NCBI RefSeq assembly: GCF_044197065.1
Contig: NZ_JBIQOI010000018.1
Span: 1-21,823 of the forward strand
Length of the DNA stretch: 21,823 nt
DNA from: Kluyvera ascorbata_C
Lineage (GTDB): Bacteria; Pseudomonadota; Gammaproteobacteria; Enterobacterales; Enterobacteriaceae
Direction: 5' to 3'
In this document: piece after piece, positions 7,557 to 15,071 of the stretch
Layout of the letters: each line of letters opens with the position of its first letter
How positions within the stretch are numbered: the first letter of the stretch is position 1
Position numbers and translations under genes: made by a program
Notes under the pieces: model-generated
Databases searched by the model: none
Told to the model about the DNA's origin: nothing
What the model saw: the letters and a program-made list of their open reading frames with translations, nothing else

Positions 7557-7726
7557 ATGTAATTCCTTCTTAATAGACCGGAAGAAGAGAGTAGTTTCAG
7601 GAAGATGCCAGAGTTTGTTGATTTGATAAAACGGGACAGCATCTGTCGGATGGGGATTATATACTCAGGAGCAAGTTCAAAAGCTGCATTAGAGTAATCT
7701 GTTAACCACCATTTAATTACAGACAT
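7553..7726 (-). CDS. 57-aa leader ORF overlapping the terY1 start
   Basis: I do not recognise this protein. The minus-strand ORF begins at ATG 7726 with MSVIKWWLTDYSNAAFELAP and ends SSSGLLRRNYI; its TGA (7555-7553) overlaps the TTG of terY1 as TTGA. GAGG lies eight bases before the ATG, which is good spacing, and an in-frame TAA just upstream fixes the start region. A candidate promoter (7770-7798) lies about 45 bases further upstream. The peptide has a Trp-Trp pair near the N-terminus and alternating hydrophobic/basic residues (IRQMLSRFIK), possibly an amphipathic helix. It could be a real small Ter protein, a translated leader controlling terY1, or chance. The start/stop overlap and the RBS make translation plausible. 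Confidence 0.5.
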   Translation of the reverse strand: MSVIKWWLTDYSNAAFELAPEYIIPIRQMLSRFIKSTNSGIFLKLLSSSGLLRRNYI

Positions 7727-7769
7727 ATGAATGGCCTCTTATCAACAGAAATAATTCAGACCGGACAAG

Positions 7770-7798
7770 AATATAAGGCTTCTGAAAAACTCCGGCAA
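7770..7798 (-). promoter_or_regulatory. Candidate sigma-70 promoter for the terY1 operon
   Basis: Read on the minus strand: -35 TTGCCG (7798-7793), a 17-base spacer, and -10 TATATT (7775-7770). Transcription would start near 7763, giving a leader of about 37 bases before the 57-codon ORF. It lies downstream of the terW terminator, as needed for an independent transcript. Confidence 0.5.
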
Positions 7799-7992
7799 AA
7801 ATAAACTGTCATGTGCATGAAAATCATCATACATCACAGAACTACATGAATGGAGTGTAAAGCGCGCAAAGATTGATGTGCAGCACAAGAGGATGCTAAA
7901 AGGGCAGGTTTTGTAGGCAGAAAGGCACTGCTGGTATTGCGAGGGGATAATCGACGAAAACTATGTCAGGCCGATACAGATGTGAAATATGA

Positions 7993-8018
7993 CAAAACCG
8001 GGGTTTTTTGCCCCGGTC
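7993..8018 (-). terminator. Intrinsic terminator after terW
   Basis: A perfect seven-base GC-rich stem (7997-8003 with 8011-8017) has a seven-base loop. On the minus strand it is followed at once by TTTT, 15-20 bases after the terW stop. It should end the transcript of the biosynthetic/terW operon and separate it from the terY1 operon. Confidence 0.8.
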
Positions 8019-8033
8019 TGAGATTTAGCATCA

Positions 8034-8501
8034 TCAGGACTTTTTTGCGCTATATTCTTTTATCAGTTTGTCAACAGAGCACAAAGCCAGCGTCTCAACC
8101 GCTTCACTTCGGGTGGTTCCACTCAGCGCAGCCAGACGGTCAATTTTCCTTAAAATCCGCATGCGTAGCGATAATGACACGGCTGTTTTTTTATCCTTGT
8201 CGAGTATTACCCTTCCTGTAGACTCACCGGTTTTCAGTTCAGCATTCTGTGAGAGCGCTTCATTCATCCGGCGCAGTGTCTTTTTATCCAGCTGGCCCGG
8301 ATTAACGAGATGATAGGAATGACCTGCCTTGCTGTATTTGATTTCCGCAGAATATGACTCGCGTAGTTCTTTGAGTGCCCGGGTTAATGTCGGCTCTGAG
8401 CATTCCAGACTGGTTATAATGTCGGCAGCGGGAACAGGCTTTCCGGTGCCAAGTAAGTTGGCAAGCTTAAAAATCCGGGCCTGTCTGGTATTTAATTGCA
8501 T
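8034..8501 (-). CDS. terW: TerW: predicted DNA-binding regulator
   Basis: 155 aa, the usual TerW length. Residues about 5-65 look like a winged helix-turn-helix: ARIFKLANLL, then helices with PAADIITSLECSEPTLTRAL, then a wing with SYHLVNPG. Residues about 105-150 (AVSLSLRMRILRKIDRLA, then TTRSEAVETLALCSVDKLI) resemble a ribbon-helix-helix protein, a strand followed by two helices. Two DNA-binding folds in one small protein fits the published proposal that TerW regulates ter transcription; the fold assignment here is by eye. It is the last gene of the biosynthetic operon, 17 bases after the DUF4236 gene, and is followed by a clear terminator. The ribosome site is weak (AGG about 12 bases upstream), so coupling to the preceding gene is possible. 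Confidence 0.88.
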   Translation of the reverse strand: MQLNTRQARIFKLANLLGTGKPVPAADIITSLECSEPTLTRALKELRESYSAEIKYSKAGHSYHLVNPGQLDKKTLRRMNEALSQNAELKTGESTGRVILDKDKKTAVSLSLRMRILRKIDRLAALSGTTRSEAVETLALCSVDKLIKEYSAKKS

Positions 8502-8518
8502 CGTTAGATTTAGCCTGC

Positions 8519-9727
8519 TTAAAGGGTTAGTGGTTCAATAGGCTGAAAAATGAATGTACTGCTCATCTTTCGAATAACCGGGTGATCGCCTAACGCTTCA
8601 ACCGGATCAATGTGTTCTATGCCTTCAAAATTTACTGAAGATATCTGGCGGCGGGTGCATTTGCAGGACAGAATATACTCGTCCTCCAGATAGCCGGTCC
8701 GCTTACTGACTCGTTGTGTAAAGCCTGACACAATCACGTTGTCGAACGGTAGCGTATGTAAAACGATACCAACCAGGCGGAACAAGCAGCCGTGGACGTG
8801 GCGTGCATAGTTTTCGCGTAGGGCTTTTTGCGTCATAGCTTTTTCCGTCAGCTCCGTACCCCGGGTATTGACGCCGTAAATCTTATCAGGAAAATCTTCA
8901 ATCTCAGCTAAATCAACATCCAACAGGACTGTTGATTGTTCTGGCCTTACTTCAAATGCAACAAGCGTTTCACGCGGCCATTCCGTTTCTGCAAGCACAC
9001 CCGCCAGGTATGATTCGAAAAACGCTGCGTCTGTCCGGAACTGCTGCCGGGCATCTGCCTGAGCCGTGACGAGCCGTTTTTCATGTTCTTCAGCCTCAAA
9101 CTTCCAGTTTGCATACTGTTCGGCCCAGGCCGTCCGTTGTTGCTGGTACCGGTGCTGTCGAAGGGTATTCTCACGCTCCACATCAATCAGCTCCTGCTGC
9201 CACCGGCGAAGATTTTCGGCGTGGCGCTCAGCTTTAGCTGTTTCCGATTCAAACCATTTACCCAGAAAACTAATGCCTTCGTTCCCCGCAGGCTTTTCTG
9301 GCAATGCACGGTATTCTGGCTTTTCAGGACGCACCGGTGCCGGAACCTGAAAAGGCGACGTTCTGTTATGCAGGTATACTGCTTCCAGTTCTGCCCAGCT
9401 GATGCCTGTTTTTGGATCCGGCGTCAGTTCGTGAGTATTACGGATTGCGCTCACCGCTGACATTAGTTCAGCAGCTTCCTGCTCAAGCGCCTGTCTGAGC
9501 CCCGGGTCGGTTGCCGTCCGGTTTCCACCTCCGGAACGCGCGGCCCGGTCAAGGCGGGTACGGTAGCTCAGCCCGGTACCGGGCAAGCCCAGATTGGCAT
9601 AGGTCCCCCGGCTACCAAAAGAAACGGAAGCACCTCTCGGGCCGACACTCAGACTCGGTGCACCGTTACTCAGGTTGAGGCGAACGCCAGGAATAATGTT
9701 GATCGACTTTCTGAACCTGAACCCCAT
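8519..9727 (-). CDS. DUF4236-domain protein, Ter-operon member
   Basis: 402 aa. The N-terminus (MGFRFRKSINIIPGVRLNLS, then GPRGASVSFGSRGTYANLGLPGTGLSYR) is the DUF4236 motif, a short glycine-rich beta region of unknown function found in many bacterial proteins. Residues about 150-240 are rich in Glu, Arg and Gln with heptad-like spacing, suggesting a coiled coil. The C-terminal part (about 245-400) is mixed alpha/beta and unrecognised. No signal peptide or membrane segment is seen. The start is supported by AAGGA before ATG 9727, and the HpcH/HpaI gene ends ten bases upstream. Its position between the metabolic genes and terW suggests an accessory or sensing role, which cannot be refined from sequence. 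Confidence 0.8.
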   Translation of the reverse strand: MGFRFRKSINIIPGVRLNLSNGAPSLSVGPRGASVSFGSRGTYANLGLPGTGLSYRTRLDRAARSGGGNRTATDPGLRQALEQEAAELMSAVSAIRNTHELTPDPKTGISWAELEAVYLHNRTSPFQVPAPVRPEKPEYRALPEKPAGNEGISFLGKWFESETAKAERHAENLRRWQQELIDVERENTLRQHRYQQQRTAWAEQYANWKFEAEEHEKRLVTAQADARQQFRTDAAFFESYLAGVLAETEWPRETLVAFEVRPEQSTVLLDVDLAEIEDFPDKIYGVNTRGTELTEKAMTQKALRENYARHVHGCLFRLVGIVLHTLPFDNVIVSGFTQRVSKRTGYLEDEYILSCKCTRRQISSVNFEGIEHIDPVEALGDHPVIRKMSSTFIFQPIEPLTL

Positions 9728-9737
9728 TATGATTTCC

Positions 9738-10694
9738 TTAATGATGCTGAGTCACGGTAAGTAATCTGATTCCATCGGTACTTTGCTCGTTCTGTAATCC
9801 GTAAAAACGCGCTCTGTCCAGAATACCAGCCGCCCAGCGGCGATGTGTGGCGGGTTCACACATTGCCCCCTGCGACTTAAACACTGCCTGGGTAGAATTC
9901 AGGATCCGCAGAGCGTCAGAGTGCTCACCCTGAGTGACCATCAGCGCGTTTTGAATGACCTCTATCTGACCCGGGTGAATGGCTGTTTTCCCAACAAGCC
10001 CATGTGCCATATCAAGAGCCAGCTCTCTGGCCATAACGGCATGATCGTCAATATGCTCACACACGGGCGCGGTCAGGGCAAAATCACGCGGTCCGAAGAC
10101 CGAAACGAGCATTTTAATGACGTAGCCCATCGGACTGTCATACAGCGTCAGGTCCCGGGGACGGCGAAGCGACACAACATTCATAAGATCGTTGCCGCCG
10201 ATTCGAAGCGCAATAATGCGGTCGTGGCAGGGATGTTCCTCAAGACGAGTAGCCAGCTCGCGCATCTGAACCACGTCAAAGACGTCTTCTGTTTCCAGCG
10301 TTGGCATCATGCACAGGTGAGTCCCGCCCATGATATCCCACCATTCAGCTAACGAACTGAGGGTAAATTTCGGCAACACAAACCCGTCGACAGCGGAAAG
10401 ATCATAATGCGCTTTTAACCATTTGCCCATTTCGGCATGCCGGGGGCGAATGAACACCAGAGGCCAGTCATTTTTACCCAGACTACGCATGCTGTTACTG
10501 AGTTCGTGCAGCAGTTGCTCAAGGTTTTTGAGGGCTACAGGGATGTCTGCTTCACTGACAGCATCCTCCAGGCAAATCACCAGAGAGCGCAAACCCGGGA
10601 TTTTCCCGTGCAGGACGGCATCAGCAATATCTTCCCGTGTTGCAGGCATGTATAGCGTGGCTCCAAGATTCCAGGGAGTAAGACGATTTTTCAT
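9738..10694 (-). CDS. HpcH/HpaI aldolase / citrate lyase beta-like protein
   Basis: 318 aa of the CitE/HpcH-HpaI TIM-barrel family, which cleave or form C-C bonds next to carboxylates using a bound Mg ion. Visible motifs: ATLYMPATRED near the start, LVICLEDAV (about 38-46) with the metal-binding Glu-Asp, VFIRPRHAEM (the family's R-substrate contact), LRIGGNDLM, and GKTAIHPGQIEVI near residue 240. It is about the usual length for CitE-like proteins. The start ATG overlaps the stop of the upstream StiP-type gene as TGATG, so translation is coupled. In Ter islands this gene accompanies ATP-grasp, PRTase and HAD genes in a proposed biosynthetic pathway; the substrate is unknown. It is unlikely to be a true citrate lyase, since citC/D/F/G are absent. 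Confidence 0.88.
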   Translation of the reverse strand: MKNRLTPWNLGATLYMPATREDIADAVLHGKIPGLRSLVICLEDAVSEADIPVALKNLEQLLHELSNSMRSLGKNDWPLVFIRPRHAEMGKWLKAHYDLSAVDGFVLPKFTLSSLAEWWDIMGGTHLCMMPTLETEDVFDVVQMRELATRLEEHPCHDRIIALRIGGNDLMNVVSLRRPRDLTLYDSPMGYVIKMLVSVFGPRDFALTAPVCEHIDDHAVMARELALDMAHGLVGKTAIHPGQIEVIQNALMVTQGEHSDALRILNSTQAVFKSQGAMCEPATHRRWAAGILDRARFYGLQNEQSTDGIRLLTVTQHH

Positions 10695-11773
10695 CAGAGC
10701 ACCTTCTTGATAATGGTTACAGCCCGATACTGGCCGAGGGTTCCCCCCATTTCTGTAACAACTATTCCCTTTTCACGAGCAAGCCCTACAAGCAACGCAA
10801 CGTCCGGGTCGTCAATCGAACGCACAAATACATGGTCCGGTACCCGACGTAATACAGCCCGGGTTGCTTCAGCAATACCGGGTTTAATACGATTGACGCT
10901 GTCCACTTTAAATTCATCGGCCAGGAACGCGATAACGTCGCGACTTGTCTGCCATAAGGTCCGGGCTGATACTGTATTCCAGCTCAGAGGAGCGAGGGAT
11001 GACGGTGTTAACTTCTTACGGAAATGAGCGACGGTATCGACCAACATCTGGCTGCATTCGAATTCACTGAGATGCTCGCAAACCATGCACCCATGTAATC
11101 CTTCAGAGGACCATACTGACCGGGAGATCAGGCCTGACACCGGCGCACCCATGATGCCAAAAGGAATGAGCCAGTCGTCATCACTGGCTGCAAGCCAGGA
11201 ACAGCCACAGGGATCGGCCAGGACAACCAGTCGCGGCTGCTCAGAATAGCCCGGGCGATCTTTCAGTGCGCGTACAAGCTCTCCGGTAATTGCGCCTTTA
11301 CCTGTCCATCCGTCAACAAAGACAATACCGCTGATACCATGCCGCTCTTCAATGACGTCGAGGGCTGCACTATCAATTCCACGATCCCGGATGATGCTGA
11401 TACCGTAATGCCATGAGGTTTTCCCCATGTCACGCAGGGCCTGGTGCAGCATAACGCCGAGCGGCACGCCAGCTCTGACAAGACTGGCCAGTACAATGGG
11501 CTCATCACCGAAGCGTTCGGCCAGAGCAATAGCGAGCTGTGTGACTTCTTTTGCAAGTCTTTCTGCGCCCCGATCCAGCGCCCGGTGAAACAAATCAAGA
11601 TGCCATTGTGTTGGCGCTGGCTCCTGGCTGAGCATGTCCGAATAATGTTTCTTCCCGGACTGAATCAGCTCTTCTTTTTGATCAACCGGCGTCATCTCAA
11701 TGACAATCGGCTTCAGCAGAAATTCCACGTCACCGGGCTGGTATGAGCCGGTAAATGTTTCATGTGGCTGCAT
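10694..11773 (-). CDS. StiP-family PRTase-like protein with PELOTA-type C-terminal domain
   Basis: 359 aa from ATG 11773. Residues about 65-250 resemble a phosphoribosyltransferase-like fold: VLASLVRAGVPLGVML and then GIVFVDGWTGKGAITGEL, which sits where the PRPP loop would be. Databases label this family 'cysteine protease StiP', but I see nothing that demonstrates protease activity. The cluster GLHGCMVCEHLSEFECSQ contributes several cysteines, possibly metal-binding. The last ~60 residues (TRAVLRRVPDHVFVRSIDD, then VVTEMGGTLGQYRAVTII) fit the PELOTA-like RNA-binding domain reported for Ter-linked PRTases. The start is fixed by GGAGAA eight bases upstream and begins just after the HAD gene's stop; extending to 11839 would overlap that gene. 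Confidence 0.82.
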   Translation of the reverse strand: MQPHETFTGSYQPGDVEFLLKPIVIEMTPVDQKEELIQSGKKHYSDMLSQEPAPTQWHLDLFHRALDRGAERLAKEVTQLAIALAERFGDEPIVLASLVRAGVPLGVMLHQALRDMGKTSWHYGISIIRDRGIDSAALDVIEERHGISGIVFVDGWTGKGAITGELVRALKDRPGYSEQPRLVVLADPCGCSWLAASDDDWLIPFGIMGAPVSGLISRSVWSSEGLHGCMVCEHLSEFECSQMLVDTVAHFRKKLTPSSLAPLSWNTVSARTLWQTSRDVIAFLADEFKVDSVNRIKPGIAEATRAVLRRVPDHVFVRSIDDPDVALLVGLAREKGIVVTEMGGTLGQYRAVTIIKKVL

Positions 11774-11774
11774 T

Positions 11775-12548
11775 TTAATTTTCTCCAAAAATTCGCTGTG
11801 AAATGGCATCTGCAAACTGACTCTGACGCGGGATGCCAAACCAGCTGCACAGTTTCATAAAACGATGATCGCTCAGGCTGTCGCCCAGACCAATTACGGG
11901 GAAAACTCCGCGTTCAGCCCGAAGTTTTTCAAGCAGCCAGCTGACGGCCAGCCCTTTCTCAACCGGGGTGGGAAGCCAGGCCACGTTATTACTGTTGCGG
12001 TGGATGTAGAAGCCCTCAGTCGGAAACACCGTTTCTATCTCATCTGCAATGGCATTGAGTTCGTCAAGGCGGGTGCTGTCGCGGTGTTTCATCACCATAT
12101 AAACCGCCGTTTCACCGTATTCGAAGTTCAGCCTTGCCCAGGCATTGATCCCTTTTGCGTCCATCATTTCAGTGATCAGACGCTGCATCGATGTCAGCTT
12201 TTCCTGGTAGGGAGCCAGCTCGCCGAGCATATGAGCCTTCCACTCCTCGTCGGGTTTGCCTTCAGGCGTGAGAATGACGGCCCCGTGCGTGGTGATAGCC
12301 CAGGAGTTGAAAGGGATCCGGACGCGGCTGATTTCTTCAGTTCCCCTTGCGGTTACGGGAATGAGTTCAGCCTGCTCCAGGAGCCAGTCCACTAACATGG
12401 ACTGTTCTTCCGTCATAAAGCTTCGTGGATTCAGGGTGCGATCAACGGCACCGGTACGAAATGGCTCCAGGGCCAGCTCGTGCACCATTTTACGACGGGT
12501 CTGAAAGAGCGTGTCGTCAAGGTCGCTCAAAACAATGGGTTTATTCAT
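11775..12548 (-). CDS. HAD-superfamily hydrolase
   Basis: 257 aa. Motif I DLDDT at residues 9-13 (MNKPIVLSDLDDTL) supplies the nucleophile Asp 9 and general acid Asp 11; PVTARGTEEI is motif II; KGLAVSWLLE provides the motif III Lys; GLGDSLSDHRFM is motif IV. The layout with a cap inserted between motifs II and III resembles Cof-type or sucrose-phosphatase-like HADs, so a sugar- or nucleotide-phosphate phosphatase role is likely. The ATG at 12548 lies inside the end of the PRTase/TRSP gene (8-base overlap), and the StiP gene follows directly. The frame stays open upstream to 12884 only because it shadows the preceding gene. It is proposed to act in the Ter-linked metabolite pathway. Confidence 0.88.
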   Translation of the reverse strand: MNKPIVLSDLDDTLFQTRRKMVHELALEPFRTGAVDRTLNPRSFMTEEQSMLVDWLLEQAELIPVTARGTEEISRVRIPFNSWAITTHGAVILTPEGKPDEEWKAHMLGELAPYQEKLTSMQRLITEMMDAKGINAWARLNFEYGETAVYMVMKHRDSTRLDELNAIADEIETVFPTEGFYIHRNSNNVAWLPTPVEKGLAVSWLLEKLRAERGVFPVIGLGDSLSDHRFMKLCSWFGIPRQSQFADAISQRIFGEN

Positions 12549-13683
12549 AGGTAACAATCTCCACGACGAGTGCAACTTCAGCCAGTGCTTTAAGAAGCTG
12601 CGCGTCAATACTTTCTGCGGGTGTCTCAGTACACACAAGAATGCGGTCAAACTGCTGGTGCGCGACGTTATAGACAAAATTGGGGATGCCCAGCCCGTAG
12701 TTATCCGTAAAGGAAATTGCGGACTCAATGGCATAACCCACGGCGATAGGGGAGCGGGTGGTCGAACCATAAAATGCTTGTGCTCCGGCAGCTTCGAGCC
12801 GTTCAGCAAGCAGGAACGGCTCCCAGACGAATTCCCCTGTCCCGAGAACCAGAACACGCTCCCCCTTGCGGACGGAGACCTCATGGCCGAGATCGGCCGC
12901 AGGGGCGAGCATCCCCAGTCGACCCCATGACTGTTTTCCCTGAATGTCCCATTCTCCGCGTGAAGTTACGTTGACCTTCGGCATGTCCGGGACAGGTGCA
13001 TCTGGTAATGGGGTCCATCCCCACTGACCGCTTACAAGAGAAACCGAAGTGACGGGTAAGGTGCTGCGCTCGGACAGGGCATTGCCACTCCAGTCGGTAA
13101 GCGTAACGGCGATAACCTGTTCAATATGTTGAAGCTTGCCGGTATTACGCAGGGCAGAAAGCAGGTTAATAAAGGTATTACCGGTGGTTGCCTCGTCATC
13201 AATCAAAACCAGCGTTCGCGCGTTGGTAAGACGACGTCTTTTCTCTTCATCATCCGGCAGATAGATCAGATGATCGGTGGCGTGGCTGTGTTCTTCCTTG
13301 AACTCGCAAAGCAACGTGCCATCAACCGGGTGACGGGTAGAGGTCAGATATACAGATTCACGATGCTGGTGGAGCACTTCATCAAACACACCGGCCCCAA
13401 GCCCAACGGCGGTTTCAGCCATACCGATAAACAGTACGGGCCCTGTCAGCGTTGAGGGGAACTGGCTGGCAAGCTGTCTGTACGCCTGCCGCATGACTGA
13501 GGGTGGCACGGGAATGTGCCTGCCGAGTACTTTGCTGACAAACAGAAAGGCGCGTTTCGGGTTACGTCTTTCAGCGATATCAAACAGGTCATCGAGCGAA
13601 ACTTCCCCCTGGTCGCGGGTTACCTGAATCGTACCGCATGAGAGGGTACGTCGATAAATCATATCTTCGAGGGCATCAGACAT
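12541..13683 (-). CDS. Phosphoribosyltransferase with TRSP domain
   Basis: 380 aa. The N-terminal half is a type-I PRTase-like domain. Its PRPP-binding loop LVLIDDEATTGNT lies at 158-170, preceded by VLFIGMAETAVGLGAGV. The C-terminal half (about 235-380: WGRLGMLAP, then GERVLVLGTGEFVWEPFLLA, then STTRSPI) is the TRSP domain typical of Ter-linked PRTases. It is expected to transfer a phosphoribosyl group to, or release it from, an unknown base or metabolite. The chosen ATG 13683 has AAGG eight bases upstream; a GTG two codons earlier is possible but worse spaced. The gap to the upstream ATP-grasp gene is nine bases and the HAD gene overlaps its 3' end, a compact operon. Confidence 0.88.
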   Translation of the reverse strand: MSDALEDMIYRRTLSCGTIQVTRDQGEVSLDDLFDIAERRNPKRAFLFVSKVLGRHIPVPPSVMRQAYRQLASQFPSTLTGPVLFIGMAETAVGLGAGVFDEVLHQHRESVYLTSTRHPVDGTLLCEFKEEHSHATDHLIYLPDDEEKRRRLTNARTLVLIDDEATTGNTFINLLSALRNTGKLQHIEQVIAVTLTDWSGNALSERSTLPVTSVSLVSGQWGWTPLPDAPVPDMPKVNVTSRGEWDIQGKQSWGRLGMLAPAADLGHEVSVRKGERVLVLGTGEFVWEPFLLAERLEAAGAQAFYGSTTRSPIAVGYAIESAISFTDNYGLGIPNFVYNVAHQQFDRILVCTETPAESIDAQLLKALAEVALVVEIVTYE

Positions 13684-13692
13684 AAACACGCC

Positions 13693-14751
13693 TTAATTCA
13701 GAAGGTTAGAGAGTGAATCCGGGTAAACGATGACATCTGTGATGGATCTCACTGCAACCGGAGAAAAGGTATTTCTGGCGCTCTGGATCACCGCATCTTC
13801 AGACATCAGACCGAGCTTAAAGGCAGCAAACAACCCGGGAAGGTTCACCCCGCTGTGAAGGGTATAACCCACCCCACCTGACGGACGCATGTTGGTTTCA
13901 AGCAGCACCGGGTTGCCATTCACATCGTTTCGCGTCTGAACGTTAACCAGCCCGTCGGCCTTCATCACCCGGGCGCAGTCACACGCCAGTTCCCAGGCGC
14001 TTCCTTCGTTTACCAGATACTGGATAGCCCCTTCCTTACGGCGTCCCACGGCTGCGAGTATTTCGCCCTTATTTGCGAGGATATCGACAGAGAACTCCGG
14101 GCCTGGCAGGTATGGCATCAAAACAAGGGGGTTAAACGACTCAGAAGCCGATGCTGCTGCAATATACTGTTGCGGACTGACCAGGCGATGTTCTGGATGA
14201 TTAAAGACGTCCATGGGTGAAGCATTGTCATCAAAGCGCCAGAATCCCATGCCATAGATACCCGTTACCGGCTTCACGCATGGCGGGCTGTCAGAAAACG
14301 GAGGGGTCAGGAGGTGCGCCTTTAACTCTGCCAGGGTATTCACGCGCCAGGATGGCACTACCGGGAGCCCGTTTTGCACCATGAACTGAGCAAAAGTAAC
14401 TTTTTCGTCAGCAAGAGTTAGCCAGTCGACGCCCGTTGCACCAGTAGTAAGGGTGGCTCCGGTCGACTCAATGGCTGTGCGGTGTTCTTCAAACCACTGG
14501 CTGTTACGCCCCGTATGAATATGGTGGATGCCATGGTTCAGGATCGTTTCCTGAATAAACTGAAGTCGTTTTTGAGGGTCTTTCGGTTCAGTCAAAGAAT
14601 AATCGGCAACGGAAAGTATTTCATTTCTTTCGTTACGGTGGGAGGCAAAAATGGTAATGGCAAAGTTATTTTTTTGTGCAAATGATTTTACCCCTTGAAT
14701 AATATCTCGCTGCGAGGACAATCCCTCCATAAACCAAATATTTCTGCTCAT
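13693..14751 (-). CDS. ATP-grasp-domain protein, first gene of the biosynthetic operon
   Basis: 352 aa. ATP-grasp features: a preATP-like N-terminal third, LADEKVTFAQFMVQNGLPVV (typical entry to the ATP-binding lobe), CVKPVTGIYGMGF with the nucleotide-binding Lys, VLMPYLPGPEFSVDIL (adenine-binding hinge and strand), and VLLETNMRPSGG, where Glu and Asn ligate Mg. ATP-grasp enzymes ligate a carboxylate to an amine or thiol through an acyl-phosphate, so it probably builds an amide or peptide-like bond in the Ter-linked metabolite. The start at ATG 14751 has a weak ribosome site (GGAT about 10-13 bases upstream). A strong candidate promoter lies about 47 bases upstream, in the region shared with terZ. 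Confidence 0.87.
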   Translation of the reverse strand: MSRNIWFMEGLSSQRDIIQGVKSFAQKNNFAITIFASHRNERNEILSVADYSLTEPKDPQKRLQFIQETILNHGIHHIHTGRNSQWFEEHRTAIESTGATLTTGATGVDWLTLADEKVTFAQFMVQNGLPVVPSWRVNTLAELKAHLLTPPFSDSPPCVKPVTGIYGMGFWRFDDNASPMDVFNHPEHRLVSPQQYIAAASASESFNPLVLMPYLPGPEFSVDILANKGEILAAVGRRKEGAIQYLVNEGSAWELACDCARVMKADGLVNVQTRNDVNGNPVLLETNMRPSGGVGYTLHSGVNLPGLFAAFKLGLMSEDAVIQSARNTFSPVAVRSITDVIVYPDSLSNLLN

Positions 14752-14797
14752 CGTTTTAATTATCCGGAACGTAATGTAAATTTATGATTGAGATGTG

Positions 14798-14826
14798 AGT
14801 CTATGGGCCTCATTGCGATATGTCAA
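14798..14826 (-). promoter_or_regulatory. Candidate promoter of the ATP-grasp...terW operon
   Basis: On the minus strand, a perfect -35 TTGACA (14826-14821), a 17-base spacer and -10 TAGACT (14803-14798). Predicted transcription starts near 14791, about 40 bases before the ATP-grasp start codon. The -35 abuts, and shares one base with, the first palindrome copy. Confidence 0.6.
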
Positions 14827-14838
14827 TCATAATATGAT
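14826..14838. repeat. Palindrome copy 1, operator-like (ATCAT-AAT-ATGAT)
   Basis: Inverted repeat ATCAT / ATGAT with a three-base centre; the arms extend to six bases (AATCAT / ATGATT) over 14825-14839. It shares its outer ten bases with copy 2 and abuts the -35 of the minus-strand promoter. It is a candidate operator for a dimeric regulator, possibly TerW. Confidence 0.5.
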
Positions 14839-14979
14839 TCAGTACATCTTTGAATAAAAGTGATTTTGTGTTTTCGGTGTTGTTGTTATAATGTTGAATA
14901 TAAACGTATATTTATTATTTAATACAATATGTTAAAAGTATTTTATTTTGTATTTTTAGAGAAAAAGCCAAAATTTCGC

Positions 14980-15007
14980 TTGTCAGAGAACTTCATCATG
15001 ATATGAT
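14980..15007 (+). promoter_or_regulatory. Candidate promoter of the terZABCDE operon
   Basis: -35 TTGTCA (14980-14985), a 16-base spacer and -10 TATGAT (15002-15007) each match the sigma-70 consensus at five of six positions. The start site would be near 15014, leaving a leader of about 58 bases to terZ. The -10 lies inside palindrome copy 2, so a bound dimer would block RNA polymerase. Confidence 0.6.
14995..15007. repeat. Palindrome copy 2, operator-like (ATCAT-GAT-ATGAT)
   Basis: Second copy of the 13-base inverted repeat, differing from copy 1 only at position 6 of 13 (G for A). It is 169 bases downstream of copy 1 and covers the -10 of the terZ promoter. TGTCAG occurs on both sides (14981-14986 and 15013-15018). 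Confidence 0.5.
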
Positions 15008-15071
15008 TTTTTTGTCAGTTAATAAACATACCTTTGATTGCCACGGTCATTACCATTTTAAGGAATAAAAC

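Larger units (their letters stand above)
14752..15071. promoter_or_regulatory. Divergent promoter region between biosynthetic operon and terZ
   Basis: 320 AT-rich bases separate two head-to-head operons and contain no ORF of note. They hold a minus-strand promoter at 14798-14826, a plus-strand promoter at 14980-15007, an alternative plus-strand extended -10 (TGTTATAAT, 14884-14892), and two copies of the palindrome ATCAT-N3-ATGAT. It is the probable main control point of the whole island. Confidence 0.75.

Noticed and set aside
7742..7837. Minus-strand ORF of about 31 codons (MYDDFHAHDSLFL...) upstream of the leader ORF
   Set aside because: It has no ribosome site and overlaps the predicted promoter.
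9843..10352. Long plus-strand ORF opposite the HpcH/HpaI gene
   Set aside because: It is antisense to a gene with clear family motifs, with no domain or ribosome site; it is a codon-bias shadow, like similar ORFs opposite the other minus-strand genes.
12549..12884. N-terminal extension of the HAD gene
   Set aside because: The added residues shadow the PRTase/TRSP gene in another frame; HAD motif I lies eight residues after ATG 12548, as expected.
14884..14892. Extended -10 TGTTATAAT as the main terZ promoter
   Set aside because: It has no good -35 and would leave a leader of about 175 bases. The pair at 14980-15007 fits better, though this could be a second start.
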